Of a stretch of DNA of 64,000 nt, positions 23,374 through 32,764 are shown piece after piece. This stretch comes from Aestuariibaculum suncheonense. Its GTDB lineage: Bacteria > Bacteroidota > Bacteroidia > Flavobacteriales > Flavobacteriaceae. The stretch is taken from the NCBI RefSeq assembly GCF_014596935.1, contig NZ_JACVXC010000002.1:220627-284626 (forward strand), written 5' to 3'. Within the stretch, counting starts at the first letter, position 1. Each line of letters starts with the position of its first letter. The notes beneath the pieces are model-generated. The model worked only from the letters and a program-made list of their open reading frames with translations, was not told where the DNA came from and did not search any database. The translations under genes were made by a program, and so were the position numbers.

Positions 23374-25764
23374 TTAATTTGCTGTTTTTATTAATCGTAT
23401 ATTATAAACTTCACTAGTACTGGCATTTGGCTGTGCCTGAAACCGCACCCTGACTTTTTCCTTTCCTTTTACCATATATTCAGGTATTTTATAAGAAGTT
23501 TCAATGAATTGACTAATATTACTGTGATTAGAAGTATCTACCGAAACTAATTTTTCATCATCAATAAAAATATCGAACTTCTTTGTTCCCCAATAAAACG
23601 CCCAATAACGTACCATAAGTTCTAAATTTGTAGCGTTTTGGGTAGACATCAAATAACTAAAATAGCCTCCATCTCCAGCAGCTCTCCAAAAATCGTCTTG
23701 CGAATTACCTGTGGTAGATTTAAAATGCTTCATATAATGATCGCTTTCTGGTTGTTGTTCTCCTGTACCTACGAAATCAACTGTACGCTTTTCAAGCTCT
23801 AACTTTTGTTTTTCAAGAGTTCCAAGAGAATCTGTGTAGCTTTGATATCCTGATTTGGTTAAGGATAACCAGTACATCATATATCTGGAATCATGAATTT
23901 TATAAAAGGGTTTTAAATGATTCTCTATATGATTTTCCATGTCTACATTAAGCTTAAAGTGTAGAGGTTTGTCTTTTATTGGCTCCAATTTATCAGCTAT
24001 ATTTAACAAGTCATCTTCAACCAAAATAGGGGCTTCATTTAAAGGTAATCGTTGCCCTCCTGGATATTGCCCGAATCGACTATCGTCTGCTATTATGCCT
24101 TTTAAGTCTTCTACTCCCGTTTCTGCTCCTAATAAAATAGGCCCGTGTAAAAAAGCGATGTACTGAGGTACGTTAGGCACTTGTTCAATGGTGTTATGCA
24201 TGGGTAAGATTATTTGCACCTCATCTCCCTTTTCCCAAGTTCTATCGACACTTATATAGGATGATGGTTTATTGGTGTGGTTAAAATGTTCTCCATTAAC
24301 CAATATTTTTAATGCACCATCCTTAACCCAGTTTGGATATCGCACCAATAAATTAAAATTCGATTTCCCCTCGGTTATAATCAATTTTGTTTGTCCTTCT
24401 TCTGGGAAATTTGTTTCCTGTTTAAGTTTTATCCCCTTTTCTTTCCAATTAAGCTCTGAAGCAATAAATAGATTCAGGTATAAACTATTCTTAGCATGTG
24501 TATAAATAAATTGATTGTATTTTCCATGATTTTCCATGCCTGTACCAACACAGCACCACATGGCTTCATTTGGCGCAGAATACACTCTATAGTGTCTAGG
24601 ACGAGCTGAAGTAAAATACACATACCCTCCATGTTCAGGGTGTTGAGTAGATAAAATATGATTGTATAATGTTCTCTCGTAATAATCAGCATATTTAGCA
24701 TCAGGTTGTCCTCTAAATAAATCTTCTGTTAACTTTAACATATTATAAGAGTTACAAGATTCCGGCCCGTCATCTTCATTAATATAGTCGATACTTGCCG
24801 CTTTACTTGGAAAATGTTCCTTTCTACTGTTCCCCCCAAACGCCAGCGAACGATTATTGGTTACGGTTTCCCAGAAAAAGCCACCTGCTCTATGGTATTT
24901 ATCATCGTTACTAAGCTCTGCTATTCTTTCAAACCCTACGAACTTTGGTATTTGTGTATTGGCATGTGTATTATCTAAAATATCAATACCTTCTGACAAG
25001 GGTTCAAGAAAAGCTTTATGGGCATATCGCTTCGCAGCAATTAGGTATTTTTCATCCCCTGTAATTTGATATGCATCGGCAAAAACTTCAGGCATCCCTC
25101 CATGTTCCATATGCAACATCGTTTCCATTTGTTCATCGGTTAAACCGGAAGAAATGTCAATGCCCCAATCGCAAAACTTTAGAAAAAGCGTTTTGGCTTC
25201 CTCACTATCACCATACAACCAGGCGTCTCTTAATCCTGCATACATTTTATGCAAATTATAGAATGGAGCCCAAGAAGAATTGTAAACACTAAAATCTCCT
25301 CTTTTAAATGCCGACCATAATGAATTACTATTAGGGAAACCACCTGCGTACCCAACTCCCCATTCTTTATTATTAATGGCATTGGCTTCCTGACATGCTT
25401 TAATTTCAACAATCATATAATCCATGCGCTCTTTACAATCTTTGTCTGCAGTAGCTGCATAATTAATAGCCATCGCCGATAAATAATGTCCACCAACATG
25501 ACCGTCGAGCCCTTCCCAGTTAGGGTAAGGGTTTGCTTTAGGTTTTAAACCAGCTTCCTTTCTATATGGAGCCAAAAACCGATCTATATCATATTTTAAA
25601 AGAACTTCGATATTAAGATCCCGAGCATCTTTGAATAGTTCATCAAGTAATGTAACATCTTCTAAAGGAAATTCGTTAGGATAAAGCTTTTCCTGAGATT
25701 GTACCTTATACGAGTTTAACAAAATTCCCATAAAGAGAATCACAATTATTCTATATGCTGTCAT
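23374..25764 (-). CDS. GH127/GH146-type beta-L-arabinofuranosidase (DUF1680)
   Basis: This 796-residue secreted protein has a signal peptide ending KVQSQ. The (alpha/alpha)6 barrel starts with FPLEDVTLLD and WEGLDGHVGGHYLSAMA. The zinc/catalytic cysteine set is visible: Glu335 and Cys337 in GPESCNSYN, and Cys404-Cys405 in AMWCCVGTG. These match the Glu-Cys-Cys-Cys arrangement of HypBA1-type retaining beta-L-arabinofuranosidases. The C-terminal sandwich resembles the accessory domains of DUF1680 proteins. GH127 and GH146 cannot be separated by eye. In a xylan-type locus it may remove an arabinose or related furanose decoration. It lies 11 bases after GH3 and 5 before GH31. Confidence 0.88.
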   Translation of the reverse strand: MTAYRIIVILFMGILLNSYKVQSQEKLYPNEFPLEDVTLLDELFKDARDLNIEVLLKYDIDRFLAPYRKEAGLKPKANPYPNWEGLDGHVGGHYLSAMAINYAATADKDCKERMDYMIVEIKACQEANAINNKEWGVGYAGGFPNSNSLWSAFKRGDFSVYNSSWAPFYNLHKMYAGLRDAWLYGDSEEAKTLFLKFCDWGIDISSGLTDEQMETMLHMEHGGMPEVFADAYQITGDEKYLIAAKRYAHKAFLEPLSEGIDILDNTHANTQIPKFVGFERIAELSNDDKYHRAGGFFWETVTNNRSLAFGGNSRKEHFPSKAASIDYINEDDGPESCNSYNMLKLTEDLFRGQPDAKYADYYERTLYNHILSTQHPEHGGYVYFTSARPRHYRVYSAPNEAMWCCVGTGMENHGKYNQFIYTHAKNSLYLNLFIASELNWKEKGIKLKQETNFPEEGQTKLIITEGKSNFNLLVRYPNWVKDGALKILVNGEHFNHTNKPSSYISVDRTWEKGDEVQIILPMHNTIEQVPNVPQYIAFLHGPILLGAETGVEDLKGIIADDSRFGQYPGGQRLPLNEAPILVEDDLLNIADKLEPIKDKPLHFKLNVDMENHIENHLKPFYKIHDSRYMMYWLSLTKSGYQSYTDSLGTLEKQKLELEKRTVDFVGTGEQQPESDHYMKHFKSTTGNSQDDFWRAAGDGGYFSYLMSTQNATNLELMVRYWAFYWGTKKFDIFIDDEKLVSVDTSNHSNISQFIETSYKIPEYMVKGKEKVRVRFQAQPNASTSEVYNIRLIKTAN

Positions 25765-25775
25765 GGCTTTTTTAG

Positions 25776-28397
25776 TTACTTGATTAAAATTTTAGTCATC
25801 TTTAGATCCTTGATATTTGAACTGCTTCCGTAATACACTTCATACCCTCCTGGAGTTATATTCATACTCATGGTATTCCAGTCGTAAAATTCAAAAGACG
25901 ATGGAGGTAACTCTATTGTAATGTTTTCGGTTTCACCAGCTTTAATATTGGCTCGTTTAAAACCTCGCAAGGTTTTTAAAGGCCCGTCGAAATCGTTTAC
26001 TTTATGTATATATACCTGAACAATTTCAGTTCCTTCTTGTTTACCAGAATTAGTTACTGGTATTGTAATTTGAAGTGACTCATCTGAATTGATGATAGAT
26101 TTATTTAGACTTGCAGAACCAAATTTAAATGTAGAATAACTCAAACCAAATCCAAATGGGAACAAGGTATCATCTGTGTAACGATAAGTACGGCCTTTCA
26201 TAGAATAGTCTTCGAAATCTCCCAGATTTTCAGAACTTTTGTAAAAAGAAATAGGTAGTTTACCTGATGGATTATAATCGCCAAACAACACATCCGCCAC
26301 TGCCTGCCCTCCAGACTCTCCGCCATACCAAGCCTGGATTATAACATCACATGTTTTAGTTTCATCTAATAGCGCCATAGCAGATCCTGAACAATTAATA
26401 AAAATGACTTTCTTTCCAGCATCCTTCAAGGCTTGTAAACATCTCTTTTGAACAGATGGGAGTTCTATATTCGTTCTATCGCCTCCTTTAAATCCAGGAT
26501 AAGACACCGGCATTTCTTCGCCTTCAAGTAAGGTTGAAAGTCCTCCTACAAACACCACCGTATCAATGCCATTCAATTTTTTAATTAATCCACTAAAATC
26601 AATATCATATTCTTTTCCAAAATCAAATTCTAAGTTTGCTTGCCAATTGTTAGATTGGGCATAATGAATTTCGATATCATACGTTTTACCCGCTTCTACA
26701 AGAAAAGGAATTCTTCCTGGTATGGTGCGCCAGTTAGTATATTTACTTATAGATTTCCCATTAACTAGCAATTCGAATGCACCTGTTGCGCCTGTTTTAA
26801 AAACTAAGGTATCGGTTTCTTTGGCAATAAATTTTGTTTCATATTTAGCTGAAAATCCTTCCAACCTTACTCCTGGTGCAAATTCATGCTGTCCTGCAGT
26901 GGTTAGTTTTAACGGGTTCTTAATTTGGGTGGTTGCTATAATTTCCCCACTTCTGTCTGGTGTGTTCCAATAAGTTGCTTTAAACCCTTCTTCTCCATTA
27001 ATGGATGTTTGATATATATAACTGGTAGTCACTTTATCTTCAACCAAATCACAAGCCTTATCGTAGCTAATTTTTGATTTAGATATTTTGGAAGTTATCC
27101 CGTCAAGAATCGTAATGGTTCGCACTGGTGTTCCGTTATAATTTCCCCAAAGCATTGGCTCGTCGTCTGCATTTGGACCTATAACAGCCAGTTTATTTAT
27201 TGTTTTCTTTAATGGTAAAATATCATTCTTGTTATGCAAAAGCACCATGGACTTTTGAGCCATTTCTAAAGCCAGTTGTCTGTGTTGCTCGTTATTTAAA
27301 ACCGACTCAGGAATTTGTGCCCAAGGTACAATGGCATCGTCATCCATTTCACCTAAATCAAAACGACCTATTAAGACGCGCTCCAAACTTTTATTAACAT
27401 CTTCCTCTTTAATCAAATCACTCTTTACAGCTTCAGGTAGGGTTTTGTAAGGGTAATTTTCCCAAACACACTCTACGTCGGTACCTGCTAAAACCGCCTT
27501 GGCCGCAGCATGTTTGGCATCTGAAGACACATTATGTGTTGTGAAAAAATCGGTTACAGCGCCACAATCGGAAACCACCATGTAATCATACCCCCACTCA
27601 TCGCGCAAAATACGTTGTAGCAATCTGGTATTACCACAACAAGGGTCGTCATCTAGTCTTTGATAAGCACACATCACTTGTCTTACATCGGCTTCCTGCA
27701 CTAAGGCTTTGAATGCCGGTAAATATGTTTCGTATAATTCGCGAGGATTTACATTATTCAAGTTAAGTTCATGTCTGCTCCATTCCGGACCAGAATGAAC
27801 GGCATAATGTTTTGCACACGCCAAAAGCTTACGGTATTTGGCGTCTTCAGGCCCTTGCAAACCTTTTACAACCGAAATTCCCATACACGATGTTAAATAA
27901 GGGTCTTCACCATAAGTTTCTTGCCCCCTTCCCCATCTGGGATCACGAAAAATATTGACATTTGGTGTCCAAACTGACAAACTTAAAAAACGTTTATTTT
28001 CATTTCCATCCTTAATCCATTGATTATATTTTGCACGGGCTTCGTCTGAAACAGCATTAAACACATGATAAACCAAATCAGGATCGAAAGAGGCTGCCAT
28101 TCCAATAGGTTCCGGGAAAACCGTTACATTATCATTATTAGCATAACCATGTAGGGCTTCACTCCACCAATTAAATTTTTTAATTCCTAATCTTGGGATC
28201 GCATCAGATTGATCACACATCAAAGCAGCCTTCTCTTCAAGTGTTAAACGTGAAATTAAATCTTTTGCACGGGCTTCCGAACTCAATTCTGGATTCTGAA
28301 AAGGGTAATTCTGAGCCTTAAGAACACATATTTCTAAAAAGCAAAAAATTAAAGCATATAGGTGCTTTGCTAATGGTTTAGTTGGTAAAAATATCAT
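25776..28397 (-). CDS. GH3 beta-glycosidase with inserted PA14 domain (beta-xylosidase type)
   Basis: This 873-residue protein has an N-terminal hydrophobic export signal (about 10-28, ending VLKAQ). The GH3 N-domain has SVWTPNVNIFRDPRWGRGQE, KHYAVHSGPEW and YMVVSDCGAVTDF with nucleophile Asp277. A PA14 module (about 468-594, beginning GEEGFKATYWN) is inserted into the C-domain, as in KdgA/BglX-like enzymes with PA14. A FnIII-like domain closes the protein. Compared with the first GH3 (1485-3755) the catalytic blocks are similar (PCCGN versus PCCAN), suggesting both belong to the xylan beta-xylosidase branch. The added PA14 probably changes chain-length or branch preference. It lies between GH43 and GH127 in the operon. 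Confidence 0.92.
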   Translation of the reverse strand: MIFLPTKPLAKHLYALIFCFLEICVLKAQNYPFQNPELSSEARAKDLISRLTLEEKAALMCDQSDAIPRLGIKKFNWWSEALHGYANNDNVTVFPEPIGMAASFDPDLVYHVFNAVSDEARAKYNQWIKDGNENKRFLSLSVWTPNVNIFRDPRWGRGQETYGEDPYLTSCMGISVVKGLQGPEDAKYRKLLACAKHYAVHSGPEWSRHELNLNNVNPRELYETYLPAFKALVQEADVRQVMCAYQRLDDDPCCGNTRLLQRILRDEWGYDYMVVSDCGAVTDFFTTHNVSSDAKHAAAKAVLAGTDVECVWENYPYKTLPEAVKSDLIKEEDVNKSLERVLIGRFDLGEMDDDAIVPWAQIPESVLNNEQHRQLALEMAQKSMVLLHNKNDILPLKKTINKLAVIGPNADDEPMLWGNYNGTPVRTITILDGITSKISKSKISYDKACDLVEDKVTTSYIYQTSINGEEGFKATYWNTPDRSGEIIATTQIKNPLKLTTAGQHEFAPGVRLEGFSAKYETKFIAKETDTLVFKTGATGAFELLVNGKSISKYTNWRTIPGRIPFLVEAGKTYDIEIHYAQSNNWQANLEFDFGKEYDIDFSGLIKKLNGIDTVVFVGGLSTLLEGEEMPVSYPGFKGGDRTNIELPSVQKRCLQALKDAGKKVIFINCSGSAMALLDETKTCDVIIQAWYGGESGGQAVADVLFGDYNPSGKLPISFYKSSENLGDFEDYSMKGRTYRYTDDTLFPFGFGLSYSTFKFGSASLNKSIINSDESLQITIPVTNSGKQEGTEIVQVYIHKVNDFDGPLKTLRGFKRANIKAGETENITIELPPSSFEFYDWNTMSMNITPGGYEVYYGSSSNIKDLKMTKILIK

Positions 28398-28426
28398 GGT
28401 TAATTGGACTGTTTATTTTTAGAAAT

Positions 28427-29971
28427 TCAATCTGTTATATGGAAATAATCAAAATCAACATATCCTCCAATGTTCTTTGTTGCGTAATTGAATAACCCAA
28501 ACCTGTAGCCCATAAAGTGGGGCAGCGTATATGGAAGCTTTACTGGTTCTCCAATAGGATTCCATGATTTACCATCTAAACTATAATAGAATTTTCCCTC
28601 ATCCATTCTATCTCGATAATTACATTCAGCTTTTAAATAGACTTGACCTTGATTTAAAGGCACACTTTGCAATTCTTTAACATGATTTGCCGCACTAACC
28701 ATTACAATTTTTTTAGAGTTGTTCTCGTATTTAACCCCAACCAAACCGAATTGTTTTTGCAATAAACATAAGCCTGCAAAATCGCCTTCTTTCATATGAG
28801 ATACATCTAAAAGAATTGTTCCTGCACTCTCAGGTCCAAATGTGCGCTGCGTTAACGTATTTCTAGCTTCTACAAAACTGGTATCTACTCGACCCGTTTT
28901 CAATCGTAAATAGCCTTTTCGTTCTCGAACAGACCATAAAGTATTATTAGGATTATGATTCCATTGCCAAACGAGAGGCAAATCAGCTTCATGCTTTTTT
29001 CTTTTAAAATCATCGGAAGCAACAATATTAGGAATCAAACTCTTGTTCCCTGGTAAATCTAAATATTCAGGCACTTTTCCATTTTCGCCTAAAACAGGCC
29101 AGCCATCTTCCCATTTAACAGGAACCAAATACGGAATACGACCAACACCTCCATAATCTCTAAATAAATAAGAGAACCATTTCCCGTCTGGAGTATTTAT
29201 TAGGCCGCCCTGAGCTACTCCTAAATCCTGCAAACCTATTCGACCTTCCCAAGGTCCATAAATACTATCAGCTCGGTGAATTATTACAGTTCGCATCCCT
29301 CCATGAGGCCAGGTGATGTTAAATAAATAATATTTCCCGTTAACTTTAAAAAGCTGTGAGCCTTCTGCATTTAACATGATATTATCACCTGCTGGGGCAC
29401 TGGCATTTTCAATAAGTACTCGCTCTGTACCTTCTTTCACTCCTGAAAAATCAGATTTTAATTCTGCTATATTGAGTCGACCTGCGGCCCATATCATATA
29501 AATTTTCCCATCATCATCAAAAAATATGGAATGATCATGATATGAAGGTTGAAATTCTATTCGCTTCCAAGAATTCTTCTCTGGATTTTTAGTTGAAAAA
29601 ATATACGTTTTACCTGTTGTACTCGAAAATGTGCTCACATAAAACGTATCATTATGGTAACGCATACTACTAGCCCAGGATCCTCTTCCATACATGTTTT
29701 TTCCTCCCTCTAAATTGAGTTCATCTTTAGCTTCCAAGGTGTCATAAGCATAACTTATAAGTTTCCAGTTCACTAAATCATCAGACTTCATAATGGGCAC
29801 CCCCGGATTCATATGCATGGTAGTGCTACTCATATAATATGTATCACCGACTCGAATTATTGAAGGATCTGGCACATCTGCAAAAATAATTGGGTTATGT
29901 GCTTTATTTTGTCCCATAACTGAGGTGACAATAATTAGACTTAGAATAAAATGCGTTAAGAGCTTTTTCAC
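28427..29971 (-). CDS. GH43 beta-xylosidase/arabinofuranosidase with C-terminal beta-sandwich
   Basis: This 514-residue secreted enzyme has a signal peptide ending SVMGQ. The propeller contains base Asp35 (ADVPDPSIIRVGDTYYM), Asp146 (YHDHSIFFDDDGKIYM) and acid Glu203 (NAEGSQLFKVNGKYYLF). The C-terminal region, about 320-514, is a concanavalin-like sandwich as in the two-domain GH43 beta-xylosidases, with VWQWNHNPNNTLWS and a final GYVDFDYFHITD. It differs in domain plan from the two CBM6-type GH43 proteins in the operon, so it probably plays a separate role, such as cutting xylose or arabinose from oligomers. It lies 4 bases after GH95 and 29 before GH3. Confidence 0.9.
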   Translation of the reverse strand: MKKLLTHFILSLIIVTSVMGQNKAHNPIIFADVPDPSIIRVGDTYYMSSTTMHMNPGVPIMKSDDLVNWKLISYAYDTLEAKDELNLEGGKNMYGRGSWASSMRYHNDTFYVSTFSSTTGKTYIFSTKNPEKNSWKRIEFQPSYHDHSIFFDDDGKIYMIWAAGRLNIAELKSDFSGVKEGTERVLIENASAPAGDNIMLNAEGSQLFKVNGKYYLFNITWPHGGMRTVIIHRADSIYGPWEGRIGLQDLGVAQGGLINTPDGKWFSYLFRDYGGVGRIPYLVPVKWEDGWPVLGENGKVPEYLDLPGNKSLIPNIVASDDFKRKKHEADLPLVWQWNHNPNNTLWSVRERKGYLRLKTGRVDTSFVEARNTLTQRTFGPESAGTILLDVSHMKEGDFAGLCLLQKQFGLVGVKYENNSKKIVMVSAANHVKELQSVPLNQGQVYLKAECNYRDRMDEGKFYYSLDGKSWNPIGEPVKLPYTLPHFMGYRFGLFNYATKNIGGYVDFDYFHITD

Positions 29972-29975
29972 TGAA

Positions 29976-32432
29976 TTATTTCATTTTAAAACTATATGAA
30001 TTCCCTTTTTTCGTAGAAACATCATATAAATACGTTGGTTTTAATGTTAATGGAGTTAATTTTGAGCCATCTGAGATTACGGGCGCTTTAATCGGATTTG
30101 TCTTGAAAAAATGATTTGTATTATCTCCTGAGGCCTTTTTTATATGTTTATCTAATGATAATTCATTTGGTACTCTTAAACGAAGGTTACCGCCTAAATA
30201 CGATTTAATTTTGACTGAAACCAGTTCTCCATTTTCCCATTTCATATCCAAAATCTCAAAGCCTCCTCTTGTTTTTAAGCCACTTACATAACCCTTTTTA
30301 AAATTATCGGGTAAGGCTGGCAACAAGTGTACAGCCCCATCAGAACTCTGCATTAACATTTCAGTAATCCCAGAAGTACAACCAAAATTTCCATCAATTT
30401 GAAATGGAGGATGCGCATCAAAAAGATTATTATATGTACCTCCTCCTCCATCAACAGTACCCATTGGAGTTAATTGATTTTGAATGAGTTTAAAAGCATG
30501 GTTTCCATCCTGCATTTTAGCCCACCAATTCACTTTCCATCCCATACTCCAGCCTGTAGAGACATCTCCTCTTTGCAAAAGGGTATTTCTTGCTGCGGCA
30601 AAAAGCATTGGGTTTCTATAAGGCGAAATTTGATTTGAAGGATACAAGCCATACAAATGTGAAATATGACGATGTTTATCATCTGGACTATCTACATCAT
30701 CTAACCACTCTTGCAATTGATTGTGTTTACCAATTTGCATGGGTGGCAATCGCTTTTTAAGCTCCTCAATTTTATATGCAAATTCTTCATCCTTTTTTAA
30801 TATTTCTGAAGCTTGAATAACAACACTAAATACATCAAACACCAATTGATTATCCATAGTAGATCCGGCTGTTATAGAAGCCCCTTGATGTTCTTTAGGT
30901 GCATTTTCAGGTGAGTTCCCTGGAGCGACAACTAACCATTTATATTTGGGATGTTCTACTAAAAAGTCTTTATAAAACGATGCTGCTCCTTTTATAACTG
31001 GATACACAGATTCTAAAAAATTCACATCACCAGAATACAAATAATGTTCCCACAAATGTTGCGTTAACCAGGCGCCACCGCCATTCCATATCCCCCAAAA
31101 AGAGCCATCTACAGGTCCTGTAATCCTCCAAATATCGGTATTATGATGAGCAACCCAACCATCTGCACCATACATGTCTTTTGCGGTTTGCTTACCAGTT
31201 TCTGCAAGTTCCTGAATCATTTTTAATAAAGGTTCATGCATCTCTGAAAGGTTTGTTTTTTCAGCCGGCCAATAGTTCATTTCAGTATTAATATTAATGG
31301 TATACTTACTATCCCAAGCTGGTTTTAAAGCCCCATTCCAAATACCTTGAAGATTGGCAGGTTGCCCGCCTGGTTGGGATGAAGAAATTAAAAGATATCT
31401 TCCGTACTGATAATATAAAGTAACAAAAGATGGATCGTCAACACTTCTAAAGTTTTTTAAGCGTTCATCGGTAGGGTATTTACTTGATTCTGTTATACCT
31501 AAATCCAGCTTTACTCGATTAAAATAATTCTGATATAACTTTATGTGATTGGCCTTAATTTCTTCATAATTTTTATTGAAGACTTTATCCAGATACGCTT
31601 TAGCCCGAGCAATCTCATCACCACTTATATCATTATAAGTATTAAAATTAGTTGCGATGGAAACCATTATGGTAACGCTGTTGGCATTCTTTACCGCAAG
31701 GAAATCCCCATCTTTACTTACCGAACCTCCATCTGTTTTTATTCTGGCTAAGGCATTAAATTTCACCAAACCTTTTACCCCCTCATGATCACTTGTTGTA
31801 CCCCAAAGTGATATGTCGTTATTGTCTTTAATTTCAATGTCTTTTATCTCATGAGGTGACGTTAACGACGCAAGAAAAGAAATTTTACCAGCTTGGTCTG
31901 CCGAAAGCCTAATGACCATAACTCTATCTGAAAAGGACGTAAACGCTTCTCTAACATAGGTTATGCCGTCAACATTATAGCTCGTTTTCGCAACAGCCCT
32001 TTGAAGATCTAGCTCCCTGTAATAATTAGAATATTTACCATGATTATTAAATATCAATTCCAGATTACCAACAGGTTGAAATATTTGACCGTGAGATTTT
32101 TTAGTAATTATTTCAGCATTTGCGATGTCTTCAGCAACTTTATATTCACCATTAAAAATATGTTCTCTAACTTTTGAAAGCGCTTGTAAGGCATTAGGAT
32201 TATCATTACGGTTCGGGCTTCCACTCCAAACGCTATGTTCATTTAATTGAAAAATGTCTTTCTCAACATTTCCATAAACCATGGCTGCCTGAAAGCCATT
32301 TCCTATTGGTAACGCATTTTCCCAAATATTACCTGAAGGTGTATTATACCATAGCTTTAATGCTTCGGTATTTTGGGAAAAAAGTCGAACACAAAAGAAA
32401 ACACAAACAAAAAGAATTCTATATTTTATCAT
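29976..32432 (-). CDS. GH95 alpha-L-fucosidase/alpha-L-galactosidase
   Basis: This 818-residue enzyme is the first gene of the long operon. A signal peptide (ending VRLFSQ) precedes the N-terminal sandwich WYNTPSGNIWENALPIGNG, a GH95 hallmark. The (alpha/alpha)6 barrel has the paired asparagines Asn380 and Asn382 (YTININTEMNYWPAE), acid Glu509 (GNSPEN) and base Asp680 (QIDGNFGCTSG), matching the catalytic plan known from AfcA. GH95 includes alpha-1,2-L-fucosidases and alpha-L-galactosidases. From memory, an alpha-L-galactosidase of this family works on corn arabinoxylan in human gut Bacteroides. Together with GH97, GH31 and GH8 in the same operon, L-galactose removal is a plausible role here, but fucose cannot be excluded. 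Confidence 0.92.
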   Translation of the reverse strand: MIKYRILFVCVFFCVRLFSQNTEALKLWYNTPSGNIWENALPIGNGFQAAMVYGNVEKDIFQLNEHSVWSGSPNRNDNPNALQALSKVREHIFNGEYKVAEDIANAEIITKKSHGQIFQPVGNLELIFNNHGKYSNYYRELDLQRAVAKTSYNVDGITYVREAFTSFSDRVMVIRLSADQAGKISFLASLTSPHEIKDIEIKDNNDISLWGTTSDHEGVKGLVKFNALARIKTDGGSVSKDGDFLAVKNANSVTIMVSIATNFNTYNDISGDEIARAKAYLDKVFNKNYEEIKANHIKLYQNYFNRVKLDLGITESSKYPTDERLKNFRSVDDPSFVTLYYQYGRYLLISSSQPGGQPANLQGIWNGALKPAWDSKYTININTEMNYWPAEKTNLSEMHEPLLKMIQELAETGKQTAKDMYGADGWVAHHNTDIWRITGPVDGSFWGIWNGGGAWLTQHLWEHYLYSGDVNFLESVYPVIKGAASFYKDFLVEHPKYKWLVVAPGNSPENAPKEHQGASITAGSTMDNQLVFDVFSVVIQASEILKKDEEFAYKIEELKKRLPPMQIGKHNQLQEWLDDVDSPDDKHRHISHLYGLYPSNQISPYRNPMLFAAARNTLLQRGDVSTGWSMGWKVNWWAKMQDGNHAFKLIQNQLTPMGTVDGGGGTYNNLFDAHPPFQIDGNFGCTSGITEMLMQSSDGAVHLLPALPDNFKKGYVSGLKTRGGFEILDMKWENGELVSVKIKSYLGGNLRLRVPNELSLDKHIKKASGDNTNHFFKTNPIKAPVISDGSKLTPLTLKPTYLYDVSTKKGNSYSFKMK

Positions 32433-32462
32433 TTTTTAAGATCCATGCGAGCTTTGACGTAG

Positions 32463-32500
32463 TTTTAACACTCAATCAAAAGTGTTAAAACAACACTTTT
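32463..32500 (-). promoter_or_regulatory. Overlapping, mutually exclusive hairpins in the leader of the long GH operon
   Basis: Three complementary arms lie just upstream of the GH95 start. The arm at 32481-32490 pairs perfectly over 10 bp with 32463-32472. An overlapping arm at 32478-32486 pairs over 9 bp with 32492-32500. Both hairpins cannot form at once. They would lie in the untranslated leader if the promoter is at 32625-32632. A role in attenuation or transcript stability is speculative. Confidence 0.4.
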
Positions 32501-32624
32501 TAAAATTAACACAAATAAATCTGCTAACAAAATTTATAAACAGCAGCCATAAAACTTTCGATTATCAAATAATTAACAGTTAAAATCACATGTAGTATTT
32601 TAACCTTGTTATATCTTATTTTAA

Positions 32625-32632
32625 CAAATGTA
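32625..32632 (-). promoter_or_regulatory. Candidate Bacteroidota -7 promoter element for the GH operon
   Basis: On the minus strand the sequence is TACATTTG, a full match to the Bacteroidota -7 consensus TAnnTTTG. It is 193 bases upstream of the GH95 start codon. The expected -33 region falls on the edge of the palindrome at 32651-32664, so a regulator bound there could compete with or assist sigma factor. Confidence 0.45.
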
Positions 32633-32650
32633 ACAAACACACTTTTAAAA

Positions 32651-32664
32651 AACAACCGGTTGTT
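32651..32664. promoter_or_regulatory. Operator-like site, copy 3: perfect palindrome upstream of the GH operon
   Basis: The sequence aacaaccggttgtt is a perfect 14-bp palindrome. Its core matches the two sites in the GH3-susC divergent region. It overlaps the expected -33 position of the candidate promoter at 32625-32632. It also lies 100 bases upstream of the plus-strand SGNH gene, which probably belongs to another system. Confidence 0.55.
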
Positions 32665-32764
32665 ATAAATTGTGTATATTTATTTTGAAATAATAGTTTT
32701 ACATTAACCAAAACTATATGTCACTAATAATCAATCGTTATATAGAAAAGTACAATTCTTCATC

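Larger units (their letters stand above)
32433..32764. other. Divergent intergenic region between the GH operon and the SGNH gene
   Basis: These 332 AT-rich bases contain no gene. They hold the overlapping hairpins, the candidate minus-strand promoter and the perfect palindrome, which are listed separately. I found no matching promoter consensus for the plus-strand SGNH gene. Confidence 0.6.
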
